From contig CAZOJF010000004.1 of assembly GCA_964580085.1 (NCBI GenBank), positions 1 through 22,729 of the forward strand: a stretch of 22,729 nucleotides of DNA, written 5' to 3'. A program made the position numbers and the translations under genes. Position 1 is the first letter of the stretch. Every line of letters begins with the position of its first letter. Positions 4,816 through 13,329 of the stretch are shown here, piece after piece. Below the pieces are notes generated by a model. The model did not search any database and was not told the DNA's origin. It worked only from the letters and a program-made list of their open reading frames with translations. The DNA comes from CAYUWK01 sp964580085 (GTDB lineage Bacteria > Patescibacteriota > Minisyncoccia > Minisyncoccales > CG1-02-41-26).

Positions 4816-5985
4816 TTAAATTTTTTCGACTTTCTTATTTTTAATTGCTTGTTCAATAAGTTCTTGAATTTCAATCTTTTCTTCTTCTAAAATAACTCTC
4901 TTTAAATTTGCTTTTGTTTCGGGATGTTTTGCTAAAAATTTCTGACAATAAAATTCTTCTGGTAAAACTGATATATCAAAAGTTCCTATTTCCTTCGCTT
5001 TTTCTATTATATCTTTTTTGTCCATTCCGATCAAAGGTTTTAAAACCGGAATATTTATTGCATCCTCAATAACTCTCATATTTTCTAATGTTTGAGAAGC
5101 AACCTGACCAATATTTTCTCCAGTAAACAAAACACTAGCTTGTTCTTCTTCGGCTAGAGTTTGGGCAATTCTAAACATAAATCTCCGGCACAAAATACAC
5201 CCTAACTCCGGATTAGTTTTATGAAAAATAGCTTTCTGAATATCTAAAAAGGAAATTAGATAAAGCTTTGATTTAAACTGATATTTATTTAATATCTTAA
5301 TATTTTCCCTAATTTTCCCTAAAAACCTCTTATTTGTGTAAAAATGTAAAAAAATCATCTTCACTCCTCTTCTCATCCCATAAAAACTGGATACTGGGGA
5401 GTCAATCCCCCCGGATAACAAAGAAATTGCTTTTCCACTTACGCCAACCGGCAAACCCCCTAATCCTTTAATCTTTTCTAAATAAAGAAAAGCATATTTT
5501 TCCACTACTTCAATAAAACAAGTTACATCTGGGTTTTTTAATTTCACTCTAAATTTTAGATCTTGGGAATTAAGTTTTTCAAAAATATATTCCCCTACTT
5601 GTTCATTAATTTGTTGAGAGGTTAAAGGAAAATCTTTTTCTCCTCTTTTTGTTTCAACTTTAAAAGTTTTAAACTTTTTATCTTTTAAAATCTCTAAAGA
5701 TTTTATACTCATTTCTTTTATGTTTTGCTTACAGCTTACAGCAAAGCTGAAATATGCAATTCCAAAAACATTTTTTAAGGCCTGTTTGATCTTGTCCTCT
5801 CTTATCTCTCCTTTTATTTGAATTAAAATCCTTCCCGAAATCCTTTTTATTTCCCCTATTTGTTTGCAAGAATTTAAAATAAAACTAGTCCTGATATTTT
5901 CTATCAATTTTTCTTCAAAGAATTTTCTATTGCCTCCCTTTAAGGCAATCTCGGCATAATGACAAATTATAAAATCGTATTTCAT
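4816..5985 (-). CDS. thiI: tRNA 4-thiouridine synthase ThiI without rhodanese domain
   Basis: ThiI adenylates and thiolates uridine 8 of tRNA to s4U. The 389-residue protein has an N-terminal ferredoxin-like/THUMP part (about 1-165), then a PP-loop pyrophosphatase motif SGGIDSP (191-197). The rhodanese domain of E. coli ThiI is absent. Three cysteines remain: C263 and C266 (CILC) and C347 (FYC). They match the spacing of the archaeal enzyme (Methanococcus maripaludis), where three such cysteines hold a 4Fe-4S cluster. The start overlaps the mnmA stop (ATGA). An AGGAGG ribosome site lies 9 bases upstream, formed by the Gly codons at the end of mnmA. That makes it the only housekeeping-type gene here with a clear Shine-Dalgarno. 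Confidence 0.93.
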   Translation of the reverse strand: MKYDFIICHYAEIALKGGNRKFFEEKLIENIRTSFILNSCKQIGEIKRISGRILIQIKGEIREDKIKQALKNVFGIAYFSFAVSCKQNIKEMSIKSLEILKDKKFKTFKVETKRGEKDFPLTSQQINEQVGEYIFEKLNSQDLKFRVKLKNPDVTCFIEVVEKYAFLYLEKIKGLGGLPVGVSGKAISLLSGGIDSPVSSFYGMRRGVKMIFLHFYTNKRFLGKIRENIKILNKYQFKSKLYLISFLDIQKAIFHKTNPELGCILCRRFMFRIAQTLAEEEQASVLFTGENIGQVASQTLENMRVIEDAINIPVLKPLIGMDKKDIIEKAKEIGTFDISVLPEEFYCQKFLAKHPETKANLKRVILEEEKIEIQELIEQAIKNKKVEKI

Positions 5986-6992
5986 AATATTATTCCTCCT
6001 CCTAAAACTTCAAGGCTTTTATAAAAAACTACTGATTGCCCGGGAGTAATTGCTCTTTGCAGTTTATCAAAAACTACTTTATAGGTCAGATTTTTGGTAA
6101 TTGTGGCCGAAGATGGACAAGATCTATACCTAATTCTAGCCATTACCTTTAATGGTAATTTAGGTTCTTTTCCTGAAATCCAATTTATATTTTTTACCAT
6201 TAATTCCTTATCCCCCAAGTCCCTTTTATTCTCGGTAACTATTAAGATATTCTTTTTAATATCCTTTTTAAAAACATATAATGGTTTTTTCCCTGAAATA
6301 TCTATTCCTTTTCTTTGCCCAATTGTATAAAGCCATAGCCCGTTATGTTTACCAATAATTTTACCCTTAGTATCAATAATATCTCCCGAATTCTTTTTGA
6401 GATGCTTTAATAAAAAATCATTACACGTACCTTTAATAAAACAAATCTCTTGTGATTCTGGAATATCTGCTAGGGGCAATTTAAATTCTTTAGCTAAATC
6501 TTTTACTTGTTTTTTAGTATATCCTCCAATTGGAAATAAAATATGTTTTAATTTTTTTTGATCCAACTGCCATAAAAAATAGGTTTGATCCTTTTCTCTA
6601 TCTTTGGCTTTTAATAATTTTTGTCCTTGTACTCGAGCATAATGGCCAGTAGCTAAAAAATCAACTCCCATTTTTTTAACTTCTTTTAACAAAAGACCAA
6701 ATTTGATCTCTTTATTACAAAGAACACAAGGATTAGGTGTTGCTCCCTTTTTATATGCTTCCAAAAAGTAGTTTATAATCTTGTTTCTAAATTCTTTTTT
6801 AAAGTCTAAAACAAAAAAAGGGATATTGAGAATTTGAGCTATTTTTCGAGCTCTTTTCTCAGAACCCTTTGAAGAATCAGAGTAAACTCGCATAAAAACT
6901 CCAATTGTTTCGGCTCCACTTTCTTTTACTAAAGCTGCTGCTACTGAACTGTCTACTCCCCCAGACATAGCAACCGCTATTTTTTTATTCAT
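5982..6992 (-). CDS. mnmA: tRNA-specific 2-thiouridylase MnmA
   Basis: MnmA makes 2-thiouridine at wobble position 34 of Glu, Gln and Lys tRNAs. The 336-residue protein has the PP-loop SGGVDSS (10-16), the NPCVLCNKEIKFG block (C89, C92), the ATGHYAR motif and the EICFI segment with C184. The family norm is a catalytic pair equivalent to C92 and C184. Here the position that is Asp in E. coli (NPDILC) is Cys, giving CxxC plus C, a pattern compatible with a 4Fe-4S cluster. The ATG overlaps the sufB stop (ATGA). The C-terminal GGG codons supply the ribosome site of thiI. Confidence 0.95.
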   Translation of the reverse strand: MNKKIAVAMSGGVDSSVAAALVKESGAETIGVFMRVYSDSSKGSEKRARKIAQILNIPFFVLDFKKEFRNKIINYFLEAYKKGATPNPCVLCNKEIKFGLLLKEVKKMGVDFLATGHYARVQGQKLLKAKDREKDQTYFLWQLDQKKLKHILFPIGGYTKKQVKDLAKEFKLPLADIPESQEICFIKGTCNDFLLKHLKKNSGDIIDTKGKIIGKHNGLWLYTIGQRKGIDISGKKPLYVFKKDIKKNILIVTENKRDLGDKELMVKNINWISGKEPKLPLKVMARIRYRSCPSSATITKNLTYKVVFDKLQRAITPGQSVVFYKSLEVLGGGIIL

Positions 6993-7900
6993 GTTTCTAA
7001 AAATCCATTAATGATTAAATTTGTGGCTTGTGTTTCGGTAAGCCCTTTCATTCTTAAATAAGTTAACTGATCTTGAGAAATTCTCCCAATAGAGGCTTCG
7101 TGTGTTATTTGAGCAAGTTTATTTTTACAAACTAATTCTGGTATCAAGGAGATATTAGATTCTTTATCAATTAATAATCCCTGACAATCTAAATGCCCTT
7201 TGCTCTCCGAATCAGCAATGACTTGAGAATGAGCTAAAACTTTACTGGCTTTTCCACCAACTAATCTAAGATTAATAACTCCTGAAGATCCTTGACCTTT
7301 TAATGTCAAAACATCTTTTATGCTTGTTTCTGTTTCTACACAATTTGCTATCATTTTTATATCACAACTCGCTCCAGCAGCAAGATTGAAGGAATTATTT
7401 ATTTTAAGTTTTTGGGGAGTATAAAGAGTTTTATAGGTATAATCTAATTTTGAATTTTTCCCCAAAATAAATTCATATTCTGGTTCAACAATGTCTTTTT
7501 CCCCCCAAGTATGGATATGATTATATTTTAAAGAAGAGCCTTGTCTGAGAATGATTTTACCACTAGCTTTATGTTTGCCTCTTAAGGTTTTTTTTAAACT
7601 ATTACAAGATCCTTGAAGAGAAAGCTTTAAGTCTTTCTCTATAATTAAAAGATTCTGAAGTTTTTGAGTAATATTTTTATGAGCAATAGAAATACAAGAA
7701 AAAAGAGGAAAATCTATTTGATTTCTTACCCAGATAAAATAGCCCTGCTCTGGTCTTTTCAGAAAATATTTTCTGGTCCAATTAAACTTTTCCCAGGCTT
7801 GAGGACTAGTTAGAAGGATAACTCCATTTACCTTAAGAATATTTTTTACCTTATTATCAATCTGCCAAAAATGGACATTTCTTGCACTTTTCATAGCCAT
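6989..7900 (-). CDS. sufB: SufB/SufD family Fe-S scaffold protein
   Basis: This 303-residue protein has the right-handed beta-helix core of the SufB/SufD family. Conserved residues include C239 in HLDCQGLLI and H267-E268 in THEASIGRI, which correspond to the SufB cysteine and the His-Glu pair needed for cluster assembly. No SufD paralogue, SufS, SufE or SufU is in the window. A single B/D protein with one SufC matches the minimal two-gene SUF system (SmsC-SmsB) known from archaea and some bacteria. The start lies within the 3' end of sufC, a 44-base overlap that implies coupled translation. The start context is AAAAAATATG. Confidence 0.9.
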   Translation of the reverse strand: MAMKSARNVHFWQIDNKVKNILKVNGVILLTSPQAWEKFNWTRKYFLKRPEQGYFIWVRNQIDFPLFSCISIAHKNITQKLQNLLIIEKDLKLSLQGSCNSLKKTLRGKHKASGKIILRQGSSLKYNHIHTWGEKDIVEPEYEFILGKNSKLDYTYKTLYTPQKLKINNSFNLAAGASCDIKMIANCVETETSIKDVLTLKGQGSSGVINLRLVGGKASKVLAHSQVIADSESKGHLDCQGLLIDKESNISLIPELVCKNKLAQITHEASIGRISQDQLTYLRMKGLTETQATNLIINGFLET

Positions 7901-8579
7901 ATTTTTTAATAATTTTTAATACTTTTTTATAATTTTTGTCTCTACAAATAATTTTCCCGGAAATCATGACATTGGTAATATTTGGTTTTAAAAAATTTAA
8001 AATAGCTCCAGAGTGAGTGATTAATAAAACTGAAATCTTTTTATCTATTAATTCTTTTTTTATTATCTCGGCCACATTTTTTATCTTTTTCAAATCCAGT
8101 CCCGAATCAACTTCATCAAAAATTACTAATTTCGGATTCAAGGCTAATATTTGGACAAGTTCTGATACCTTTTTTTCTCCCCCTGAAAAATCCAAGTTTA
8201 GGTCTCTTTCTAAGAGATGCTTATCAAATACTTGTTCCAACTCTTTTAACTTAGAATCCTTAATAACTGAAATTTTATCTAATAATTGAGAAGTTTTAAC
8301 TCCTTTTATTACTGGTGGTGACTGGAATGATAAAGCAATACCTAATTTTACCCTTTTTTCTGGGGCAAGATCTGTAATTTCTTTGCCTTGAAAAAATATC
8401 TTTCCGGCTACTACTTTATATTTCGGATTGCCTAAAATAGTATGACAAAGTGTACTTTTGCCAGAGGCGTTAGGGCCTAAAAGTACCTGAACATCACCCT
8501 TCTCCATTTGAAAGTTCACTCCTTTTAATATCTGTTTCCCGTTACCTTTAACTTTTAAATTTTTGATTTCTAAAAACAT
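7857..8579 (-). CDS. sufC: Fe-S assembly ATPase SufC
   Basis: This 240-residue ABC-type ATPase has Walker A GPNASGKS (35-42), Q-loop Q86, the signature FSGGEKK (131-137), Walker B LVIFDE (151-156) and switch H189. The FSGGEKK signature and EVDSGLD after Walker B are typical of SufC and distinguish it from transport ATPases. It powers cluster building on the SufB scaffold. The last 10 residues include a CKKC motif and overlap the start of sufB. The gene lies 4 bases downstream of the thioredoxin-CcdA gene. Confidence 0.95.
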   Translation of the reverse strand: MFLEIKNLKVKGNGKQILKGVNFQMEKGDVQVLLGPNASGKSTLCHTILGNPKYKVVAGKIFFQGKEITDLAPEKRVKLGIALSFQSPPVIKGVKTSQLLDKISVIKDSKLKELEQVFDKHLLERDLNLDFSGGEKKVSELVQILALNPKLVIFDEVDSGLDLKKIKNVAEIIKKELIDKKISVLLITHSGAILNFLKPNITNVMISGKIICRDKNYKKVLKIIKKYGYEKCKKCPFLAD

Positions 8580-8583
8580 TTTA

Positions 8584-10038
8584 TTAAACTAAACCCAGAA
8601 TCATGGCTACGCCCAGAGCTATAATTATAATTCCAGTAATTAAATCAAGATATTTAATATTTCTGGCTTGCCAGCTTGAAATGTCATCTATTTTTGAAAG
8701 CCCAAAATAAACTATTAAAACCATAATTAGCATTGGCAGGACAAATACTAAATTATAAAGCAAAAGCAGAGGGAAAGCCTTTAAAATCCCAAGAGAACAT
8801 AATATTCCTCCGCAAATAATATAAGGCCCTATGGTACAAGGAAGTAAAAAAATGGTAACAAAGGCTCCCACAAGAAAAGCTCCCATAGGACTTGTTATTT
8901 TGGAGATAATTTTATTAACCTTGGGGACAACATTACAAGTAGCCTGGGATCGAAAAAAATCTCTTAATTTTAAAATACCTAAAAGCATAGCCCCGGCTCC
9001 TAAAGCTTGATAGAGCCAAATTCTAATTGAAGTCAATGTCTGGATAACTTGAAATGATCTTATAATAACCAAGCCGTAGAACAGATACATTACAAAAACA
9101 GAAATAACAAAGGCCAGTCCGGCCAATAAAACATTTCTTTTCTTTTGGGGATTGTAAGCTAAAATCGTAATCAACATTAAACTCAAAACAGCCAAAGCAC
9201 AAGGATTAATGGCGTCAATAAGAGCTAAAGATAAAACTTTAGTTAAAGTGAGTTTTGTTTCTAACAAAACCTCTGATTCAGTTTCAACTTTAAAACTTAG
9301 GGCATTATCAAATTGAATAGATGAACCTGATAATGGAACGCTTATGGACTCAATAGAGATATAATGAATCTGGCTTATAACATCGGAGACATTTTCAGCA
9401 GTAATTAAGCTTTGGAGAATTTTATTAGAGTTAATCTGCTCAGAATTTTTTGCTTCTACTTTTTCTCCTCGCCAACCAAAAATCCATTCTTTTTCTTGAT
9501 CAGTTTTTATCAAAATTCTATCTCCCGTCCATATTTTCGGCTGACTAGATAAAGTAGTTAAATTTAAATCTTCAAATTTTTGAGAATCTCTATTTATTAA
9601 TGGGCAGGGATTGTTTTCCAGTTTTTCAATTTTTTCTCTGACGTTTTCTAAAATTGGTTTGTCTCCCGTAATAATATCCTGATGAGATTCCGTAAAAATA
9701 ATCATGGGAAGACCACGACAAGAAGTGGGACCACCCGGAATACAAGCTGGAAGATTGTAATTCTCACAATATTTATCAAGTAAAGTGGCATTCCCCTTTT
9801 GTTGATAAATTTCATATTCAATAATGACTAGGTTCGGATATTCTTTTAATAAATCTTGAAAAATTAACGGATCTGTTTTAGCACAATGGGGACAACCAAC
9901 ACCAGTAAAATAAACAGCGCAAGAAGGAGTTTCCGTATTTTCAGCAAAAGAAAAAGAACTAGGAATTAAAAAAAATCCTGATATCAGAAATAAAAAAACA
10001 AATAATCCTAAAAATTTTCTCAATTTTTTAGAAATCAT
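8584..10038 (-). CDS. Thioredoxin-like/CcdA (DsbD-type) membrane protein
   Basis: The 484-residue protein has three parts. An N-terminal hydrophobic signal anchor covers about 8-30. An extracytoplasmic thioredoxin-like domain with CPHC (C49-C52) follows to about residue 140. A C-terminal CcdA-like bundle of about six membrane helices starts near residue 265, with the conserved DAINPCA (C280) and LPCTIGPY (C401). In DsbD and CcdA these two membrane cysteines carry electrons across the membrane to extracytoplasmic thiol proteins. A fused Trx domain therefore suggests a self-contained reductant exporter. Four to five extra cysteines sit in the outer domain (for example C91, C99, C107). No cytochrome c genes are near, so general thiol redox work is more likely than haem maturation. 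Confidence 0.85.
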   Translation of the reverse strand: MISKKLRKFLGLFVFLFLISGFFLIPSSFSFAENTETPSCAVYFTGVGCPHCAKTDPLIFQDLLKEYPNLVIIEYEIYQQKGNATLLDKYCENYNLPACIPGGPTSCRGLPMIIFTESHQDIITGDKPILENVREKIEKLENNPCPLINRDSQKFEDLNLTTLSSQPKIWTGDRILIKTDQEKEWIFGWRGEKVEAKNSEQINSNKILQSLITAENVSDVISQIHYISIESISVPLSGSSIQFDNALSFKVETESEVLLETKLTLTKVLSLALIDAINPCALAVLSLMLITILAYNPQKKRNVLLAGLAFVISVFVMYLFYGLVIIRSFQVIQTLTSIRIWLYQALGAGAMLLGILKLRDFFRSQATCNVVPKVNKIISKITSPMGAFLVGAFVTIFLLPCTIGPYIICGGILCSLGILKAFPLLLLYNLVFVLPMLIMVLIVYFGLSKIDDISSWQARNIKYLDLITGIIIIALGVAMILGLV

Positions 10039-10057
10039 AAATAATACTTATAGTTTA

Positions 10058-11566
10058 TTAATACAGTTCTTCTGCTGATAAACTAATAAAAATAGAGGGG
10101 TTGTTTTGGTTATCAAAACGAGCTTCAATCCATAACGGATCTCTAGCAACATTTGATATTTCAACTTGGTCAATCAAACCATTAAAAGAATAACTCTTAT
10201 AAACTTGACCTAAAGATGAAATCCAACTTTCTTCTTTATATCTACCAATTTCAGCAAATTTTTCTCCTTTTTTTGTAAGGACCCCCTGAGGAACATTTTT
10301 TATTGATTTTTCTTCACCGTCTAAATAAGAGATTAATTGTTCTCCATTATAAACAAAAGTTAAATAATGCCACTCATCTTTTTCCAAAGGAGTTTTTAAA
10401 TATATTTGATATAATTTTCCAGAGATAGATGCCCTAAATATATTATCCTGTTTGTTTATTATTATTTGCCAAGCGCCATATTGGTCTCCTTCCCATCCAA
10501 TAATTCCCCGGCCTTCTTGTTCTTCTTGAGGTAAGATCCAGACCCCAATTGTTATATTGTTTAAATCAGAAAGCAAAGATGAGTCTTCCAGAGCAACAAA
10601 ATCATCAATGCCATCAAATTGATATGCTGTACTTATTTTTCCCTCAACTCCTTGTTTTAAATCCCCATATACTTTTCCATTAATATTGTTGATGGTGGAA
10701 TCAAAACTATCTCCGGAAATTTCTTCAAAATGCTGAACCATCAAAAAGTTTTCATCCCACGTATCTTTATCGTTAAGTTCAAGCGTTTTATCGTTGCCAT
10801 AATAAATATAAATTTCTGTATTTTCTATGGAAGACAAAAAAGGAATTTTAACCCAAGCGAACAACTCCCCAGTTAAAGAATTATAGCTTTCTATCTCTCT
10901 TTTTAATTTATTGTTATTAGCATCAATAAAGATAATATCTTTCCCGACCCTTTTGGCATTTTCTTTTAAACTTTCATCTTCTATGTGCACAAGCAATGAA
11001 AAGTCAGTTAAGTCATCAATAATTTTTGTATGGTCGATAATCATTTTCTTTCTGAATCTCCAATTATAGTCATACCAAGTTACTTCACCTAATTCACCTG
11101 TATAAATAGCCTCCCCACTTGGAGAATAAATTTGATAAATTTCTTGCTTCTTTTCTAAAACAGCATAAATTTTATATTCGGCATTATTTCTAGCTGTTTT
11201 ATACCAATAACAAAACTTAGAATCAGGCTGGTCATCTTTAAAAAGAGGGTCCTCAGGAATTTCAGAAATATAATCTTTAATTCCTTCAAAAAAAATCCCT
11301 TTTTCTATTTTGTCTCTTTCTAAACATTTCCATTCTCTAATCTCTGGATATTTCCCATAATCCCGGTAATAAGCGTTTAGGGCTTTTTCTAATATAGCTA
11401 AGTCTTCTACCCTTTTATTATCTCTTTTTTCTGGGTATATGCCTCTGACAAAAAGAAATATAACCAATAAAAAGAACAAAATAATTATTACGTAAAATAA
11501 AATCTCAAGAGAGGAAAATCTTTGAAATTCTCTCTTCTTAAATAAATTTGTTATTTTATTTTCCAT
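10058..11566 (-). CDS. Pilin-like surface protein with DUF2341 and LamG domains
   Basis: The 502-residue protein begins with a basic stretch and one membrane helix (about 21-42). A pseudopilin-like segment follows (RVEDLAILEKALNAYYRDYGKYP, about 52-74), as in GspG-type proteins. A DUF2341 domain (about 167-260, WRFRKKMIIDH to EIYIYYGN) and a LamG/concanavalin-like lectin domain (about 275-480, FDGIDDFVAL to FNGLIDQVEISN) complete it. DUF2341 and LamG are common in large secreted adhesins. The membrane anchor would display the lectin domain outside the cell, where it could bind glycans of another cell or the matrix. The gene overlaps the end of the MscS gene by 11 bases. It is a fusion, so the pilin-like part may be only an anchor. 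Confidence 0.82.
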   Translation of the reverse strand: MENKITNLFKKREFQRFSSLEILFYVIIILFFLLVIFLFVRGIYPEKRDNKRVEDLAILEKALNAYYRDYGKYPEIREWKCLERDKIEKGIFFEGIKDYISEIPEDPLFKDDQPDSKFCYWYKTARNNAEYKIYAVLEKKQEIYQIYSPSGEAIYTGELGEVTWYDYNWRFRKKMIIDHTKIIDDLTDFSLLVHIEDESLKENAKRVGKDIIFIDANNNKLKREIESYNSLTGELFAWVKIPFLSSIENTEIYIYYGNDKTLELNDKDTWDENFLMVQHFEEISGDSFDSTINNINGKVYGDLKQGVEGKISTAYQFDGIDDFVALEDSSLLSDLNNITIGVWILPQEEQEGRGIIGWEGDQYGAWQIIINKQDNIFRASISGKLYQIYLKTPLEKDEWHYLTFVYNGEQLISYLDGEEKSIKNVPQGVLTKKGEKFAEIGRYKEESWISSLGQVYKSYSFNGLIDQVEISNVARDPLWIEARFDNQNNPSIFISLSAEELY

Positions 11567-12410
11567 TTTGATTATTGTTTAAGAAAACTTGACTGTGAAA
11601 ATAAGCAAATCTTATCTTTTTACTTTGATTTACTTTTTTAAAGATATTTTGGGTTATTTTACTTGATATCTCATTACGATTAGATGCCAAGGTAAGATAA
11701 CGAACAAAAATATCAACTCCGCTGGGTTGAAAATAAGTTCGTGAATAAGGTTTCTGAGTGTTTTTTTCATAGTCCTTAAGAACAATCTGAGCAGATTCTT
11801 CAGCTATTTTCTGAGCTCCATCAATATCACTATCAAAAGTTATTGGGAAACTTACTTGATCTAAAATGAAATTATCTTTTCTCGTATAATTGATAATGTC
11901 TTCCTCAAATAATTTAGCATTCGGAATTAGAATAGTTCTCCCCGATATTTCCTCAGATGGTATGGTACCCCCAATTTCTTTAACATGAACATGAGTTAAA
12001 CTAATATCTGAAACATCCCCCTTAACGGTTCCAATGATTACTCTATCTCCAATTTCAAAGGGTCTTTTTACAACCAACATTAACCAAGCAGCCATTCCAC
12101 TAATTGGTCTTTGCAAAGCAAAGCCAAGGGAGGCACTTATCAAACCAGCAAATAATCCAATACTAATTAAAGAACCAGAATAGGATAATAATCCAAATAT
12201 AATCAAAAATAAAACAACAATATATTTAATCGCTCTAGAAAAAATCTCAATATCGGAACGTTCTTTTTTATTCTTTGCTCTTTTAAGAAGAAACTTTTTG
12301 AGGAAATTAAATATATAACAAAAAATCCAATATAAAATTATAATGCTAATTACTGTAAAGGAAATTTTCAAAAACAAGTTTCCACTAAATTGATCCATAA
12401 AATTAAACAT
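11556..12410 (-). CDS. Small-conductance mechanosensitive channel, MscS family
   Basis: The 284-residue protein has three to four hydrophobic segments. The pore-lining helix is GLISASLGFALQRPISGMAAWLMLV, followed by the beta domain VKRPFEIGDRVIIG and the usual alpha/beta C-terminal domain. MscS channels open under membrane tension to release solutes during osmotic downshock. It is the promoter-proximal gene of the long operon ending at ndk. A TATAAT lies at 12444-12449, about 34 bases before the ATG, without a good -35 box. The start context is AAAAAATATG. A second, longer MscS paralogue is at 17265-18344. Confidence 0.9.
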   Translation of the reverse strand: MFNFMDQFSGNLFLKISFTVISIIILYWIFCYIFNFLKKFLLKRAKNKKERSDIEIFSRAIKYIVVLFLIIFGLLSYSGSLISIGLFAGLISASLGFALQRPISGMAAWLMLVVKRPFEIGDRVIIGTVKGDVSDISLTHVHVKEIGGTIPSEEISGRTILIPNAKLFEEDIINYTRKDNFILDQVSFPITFDSDIDGAQKIAEESAQIVLKDYEKNTQKPYSRTYFQPSGVDIFVRYLTLASNRNEISSKITQNIFKKVNQSKKIRFAYFHSQVFLNNNQNGK

Positions 12411-12472
12411 ATTTTTTAATTTAAATTTGTTATTTCACTTATAATTATAGCAACTTTTTCAGAAAATAAAAC

Positions 12473-12826
12473 CTATATATATGGTAAAAAAATTAAAATA
12501 CCAATAAAAATAGAACCAATTGTTACAACTAAAACTGCTGAGGCTGAAAGGTCTTTTATCCTTCTAATTTTATGATTAAACTCGGGTTCCAGAAAATCTA
12601 AAATTCTTTCAATTTGAGAGTTAATCAACTCCAAGCCTAAAACTAAAACAATAGTCAGTATTAAAACTACTCTTTCCAAGGTAAGCAATGGAAAATAAAA
12701 CATAAAAAAAATAACTAAAATTGCAACTGTTATTTGAATTTTAAATGTCTGTTCTTCTCTAACCGCTGATTTTAAACCCACAATAGCTACTTTTATACTT
12801 GATTTTAACTTTTTTAAATTAATCAT
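12473..12826 (-). CDS. dgkA: Diacylglycerol/undecaprenol kinase, DgkA family
   Basis: This 117-residue membrane protein has three hydrophobic helices and the family motifs E66-L-I-N69-S-Q-I-E73 and K91-D92 (RRIKDLSASAVL). These match the active-site signature ELINTAIE...KD of prokaryotic DgkA. In Gram-positive-like bacteria the enzyme phosphorylates undecaprenol for cell-wall carrier recycling; in proteobacteria it phosphorylates diacylglycerol. The substrate is not decided by sequence here. The predicted transcription start is about 3 bases from the ATG, so the mRNA is near-leaderless. Monocistronic: the next gene downstream has its own -10 box. Confidence 0.88.
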   Translation of the reverse strand: MINLKKLKSSIKVAIVGLKSAVREEQTFKIQITVAILVIFFMFYFPLLTLERVVLILTIVLVLGLELINSQIERILDFLEPEFNHKIRRIKDLSASAVLVVTIGSIFIGILIFLPYI

Positions 12827-12835
12827 ATATTTTGT

Positions 12836-12864
12836 ATTATATCAAATTATATAAATTTATCCAA
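12836..12864 (-). promoter_or_regulatory. Promoter of dgkA
   Basis: On the minus strand TTGGAT (12859-12864) and a perfect TATAAT (12836-12841) are 17 bases apart. The start would be near 12829 and the ATG begins at 12826. The -35 box abuts the T run of the preceding terminator. Confidence 0.65.
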
Positions 12865-12868
12865 AAAA

Positions 12869-12898
12869 ACTGGAGCAAAATATTATATTGCCCCAGTT
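12869..12898 (-). terminator. Terminator of the 84-aa gene
   Basis: AACTGGAGCAA (12869-12879) and TTGCCCCAGTT (12888-12898) form an 11-bp stem on the minus-strand RNA, including one G-U pair. A T7 run follows. It lies 11 bases after the gene's stop. Confidence 0.8.
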
Positions 12899-12909
12899 AT
12901 ATAAAACTT

Positions 12910-13164
12910 TTACTTATGCCATTCTCTTGTGTTGTCATTAAATGTATACCCGAATGTTCTAAACATTTGTTTACATCTTGTTTCAACTTTTTCACTTTTG
13001 GCATCATTTATGTTAAATGCTACTAACTGCTCATTTAAGGGATTTCCATTTTTATATAAAAAATAATATCTTTTCCCTTTTTTTATAGTAAATTCTTCCT
13101 TTTTTTTCTCGTTCTCTTTTCCTGGCAAATTCCCTTTCACCAATTCTTCGAATATAGTTTTCAT
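12910..13164 (-). CDS. Unknown 84-aa protein
   Basis: I do not recognise this protein. It is charged and soluble, with a Lys/Glu-rich N-terminal third (KENEKKKEEF) and a C-terminal part rich in aromatic residues that ends in TREWHK. It has one cysteine, no signal peptide and no membrane helix. The ATG is supported by AAAAAGGAG 6 bases upstream, unlike most neighbours. A second strong Shine-Dalgarno, AAAGGAGGTG, lies about 50 bases further up (13213-13222) with no useful ORF behind it. The gene has its own promoter and terminator, so it is a single-gene unit with a leader of about 110 bases. Confidence 0.75.
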   Translation of the reverse strand: MKTIFEELVKGNLPGKENEKKKEEFTIKKGKRYYFLYKNGNPLNEQLVAFNINDAKSEKVETRCKQMFRTFGYTFNDNTREWHK

Positions 13165-13255
13165 GCTTTCTCCTTTTTTAATTTTTTATTTAGAAACAAA
13201 AAAACTACAATACACCTCCTTTGTTTATTTTTTAAAGAGCGAAGTAGAAATAAAA

Positions 13256-13286
13256 AATAGCAATATACTATTGATATGTTGCTATT
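13256..13286 (-). terminator. Terminator of the SIMPL-YbjQ unit, overlapping the next promoter
   Basis: AATAGCAA (13256-13263) and TTGCTATT (13279-13286) form an 8-bp stem with a 15-base loop, followed by T6 on the minus strand. It lies 43 bases after the ybjQ-like stop. One arm overlaps the -10 box of the next promoter. Confidence 0.6.
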
Positions 13287-13312
13287 ATAACACAATTAAA
13301 AAAACGAATCAA
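13284..13312 (-). promoter_or_regulatory. Promoter of the 84-aa gene
   Basis: On the minus strand TTGATT (13307-13312) and a perfect TATAAT (13284-13289) are 17 bases apart, with an upstream TG near the -10 box. The start would fall near 13277, inside the terminator loop, so transcripts from here lack the 5' arm of the hairpin and escape it. Confidence 0.7.
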
Positions 13313-13329
13313 GTATTTTATTAAAATCT

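Noticed and set aside
8584..10038. Cytochrome c maturation function
   Set aside because: CcdA-type membrane cysteines are present, but no cytochrome c or haem lyase genes are nearby; general thiol redox transfer is the safer call.
13198..13222. Leader ORF behind the upstream GGAGG of the 84-aa gene
   Set aside because: The only nearby start codon (TTG) is followed at once by TAG; other starts are too far or overlap the ribosome site. Kept only as an orphan site.
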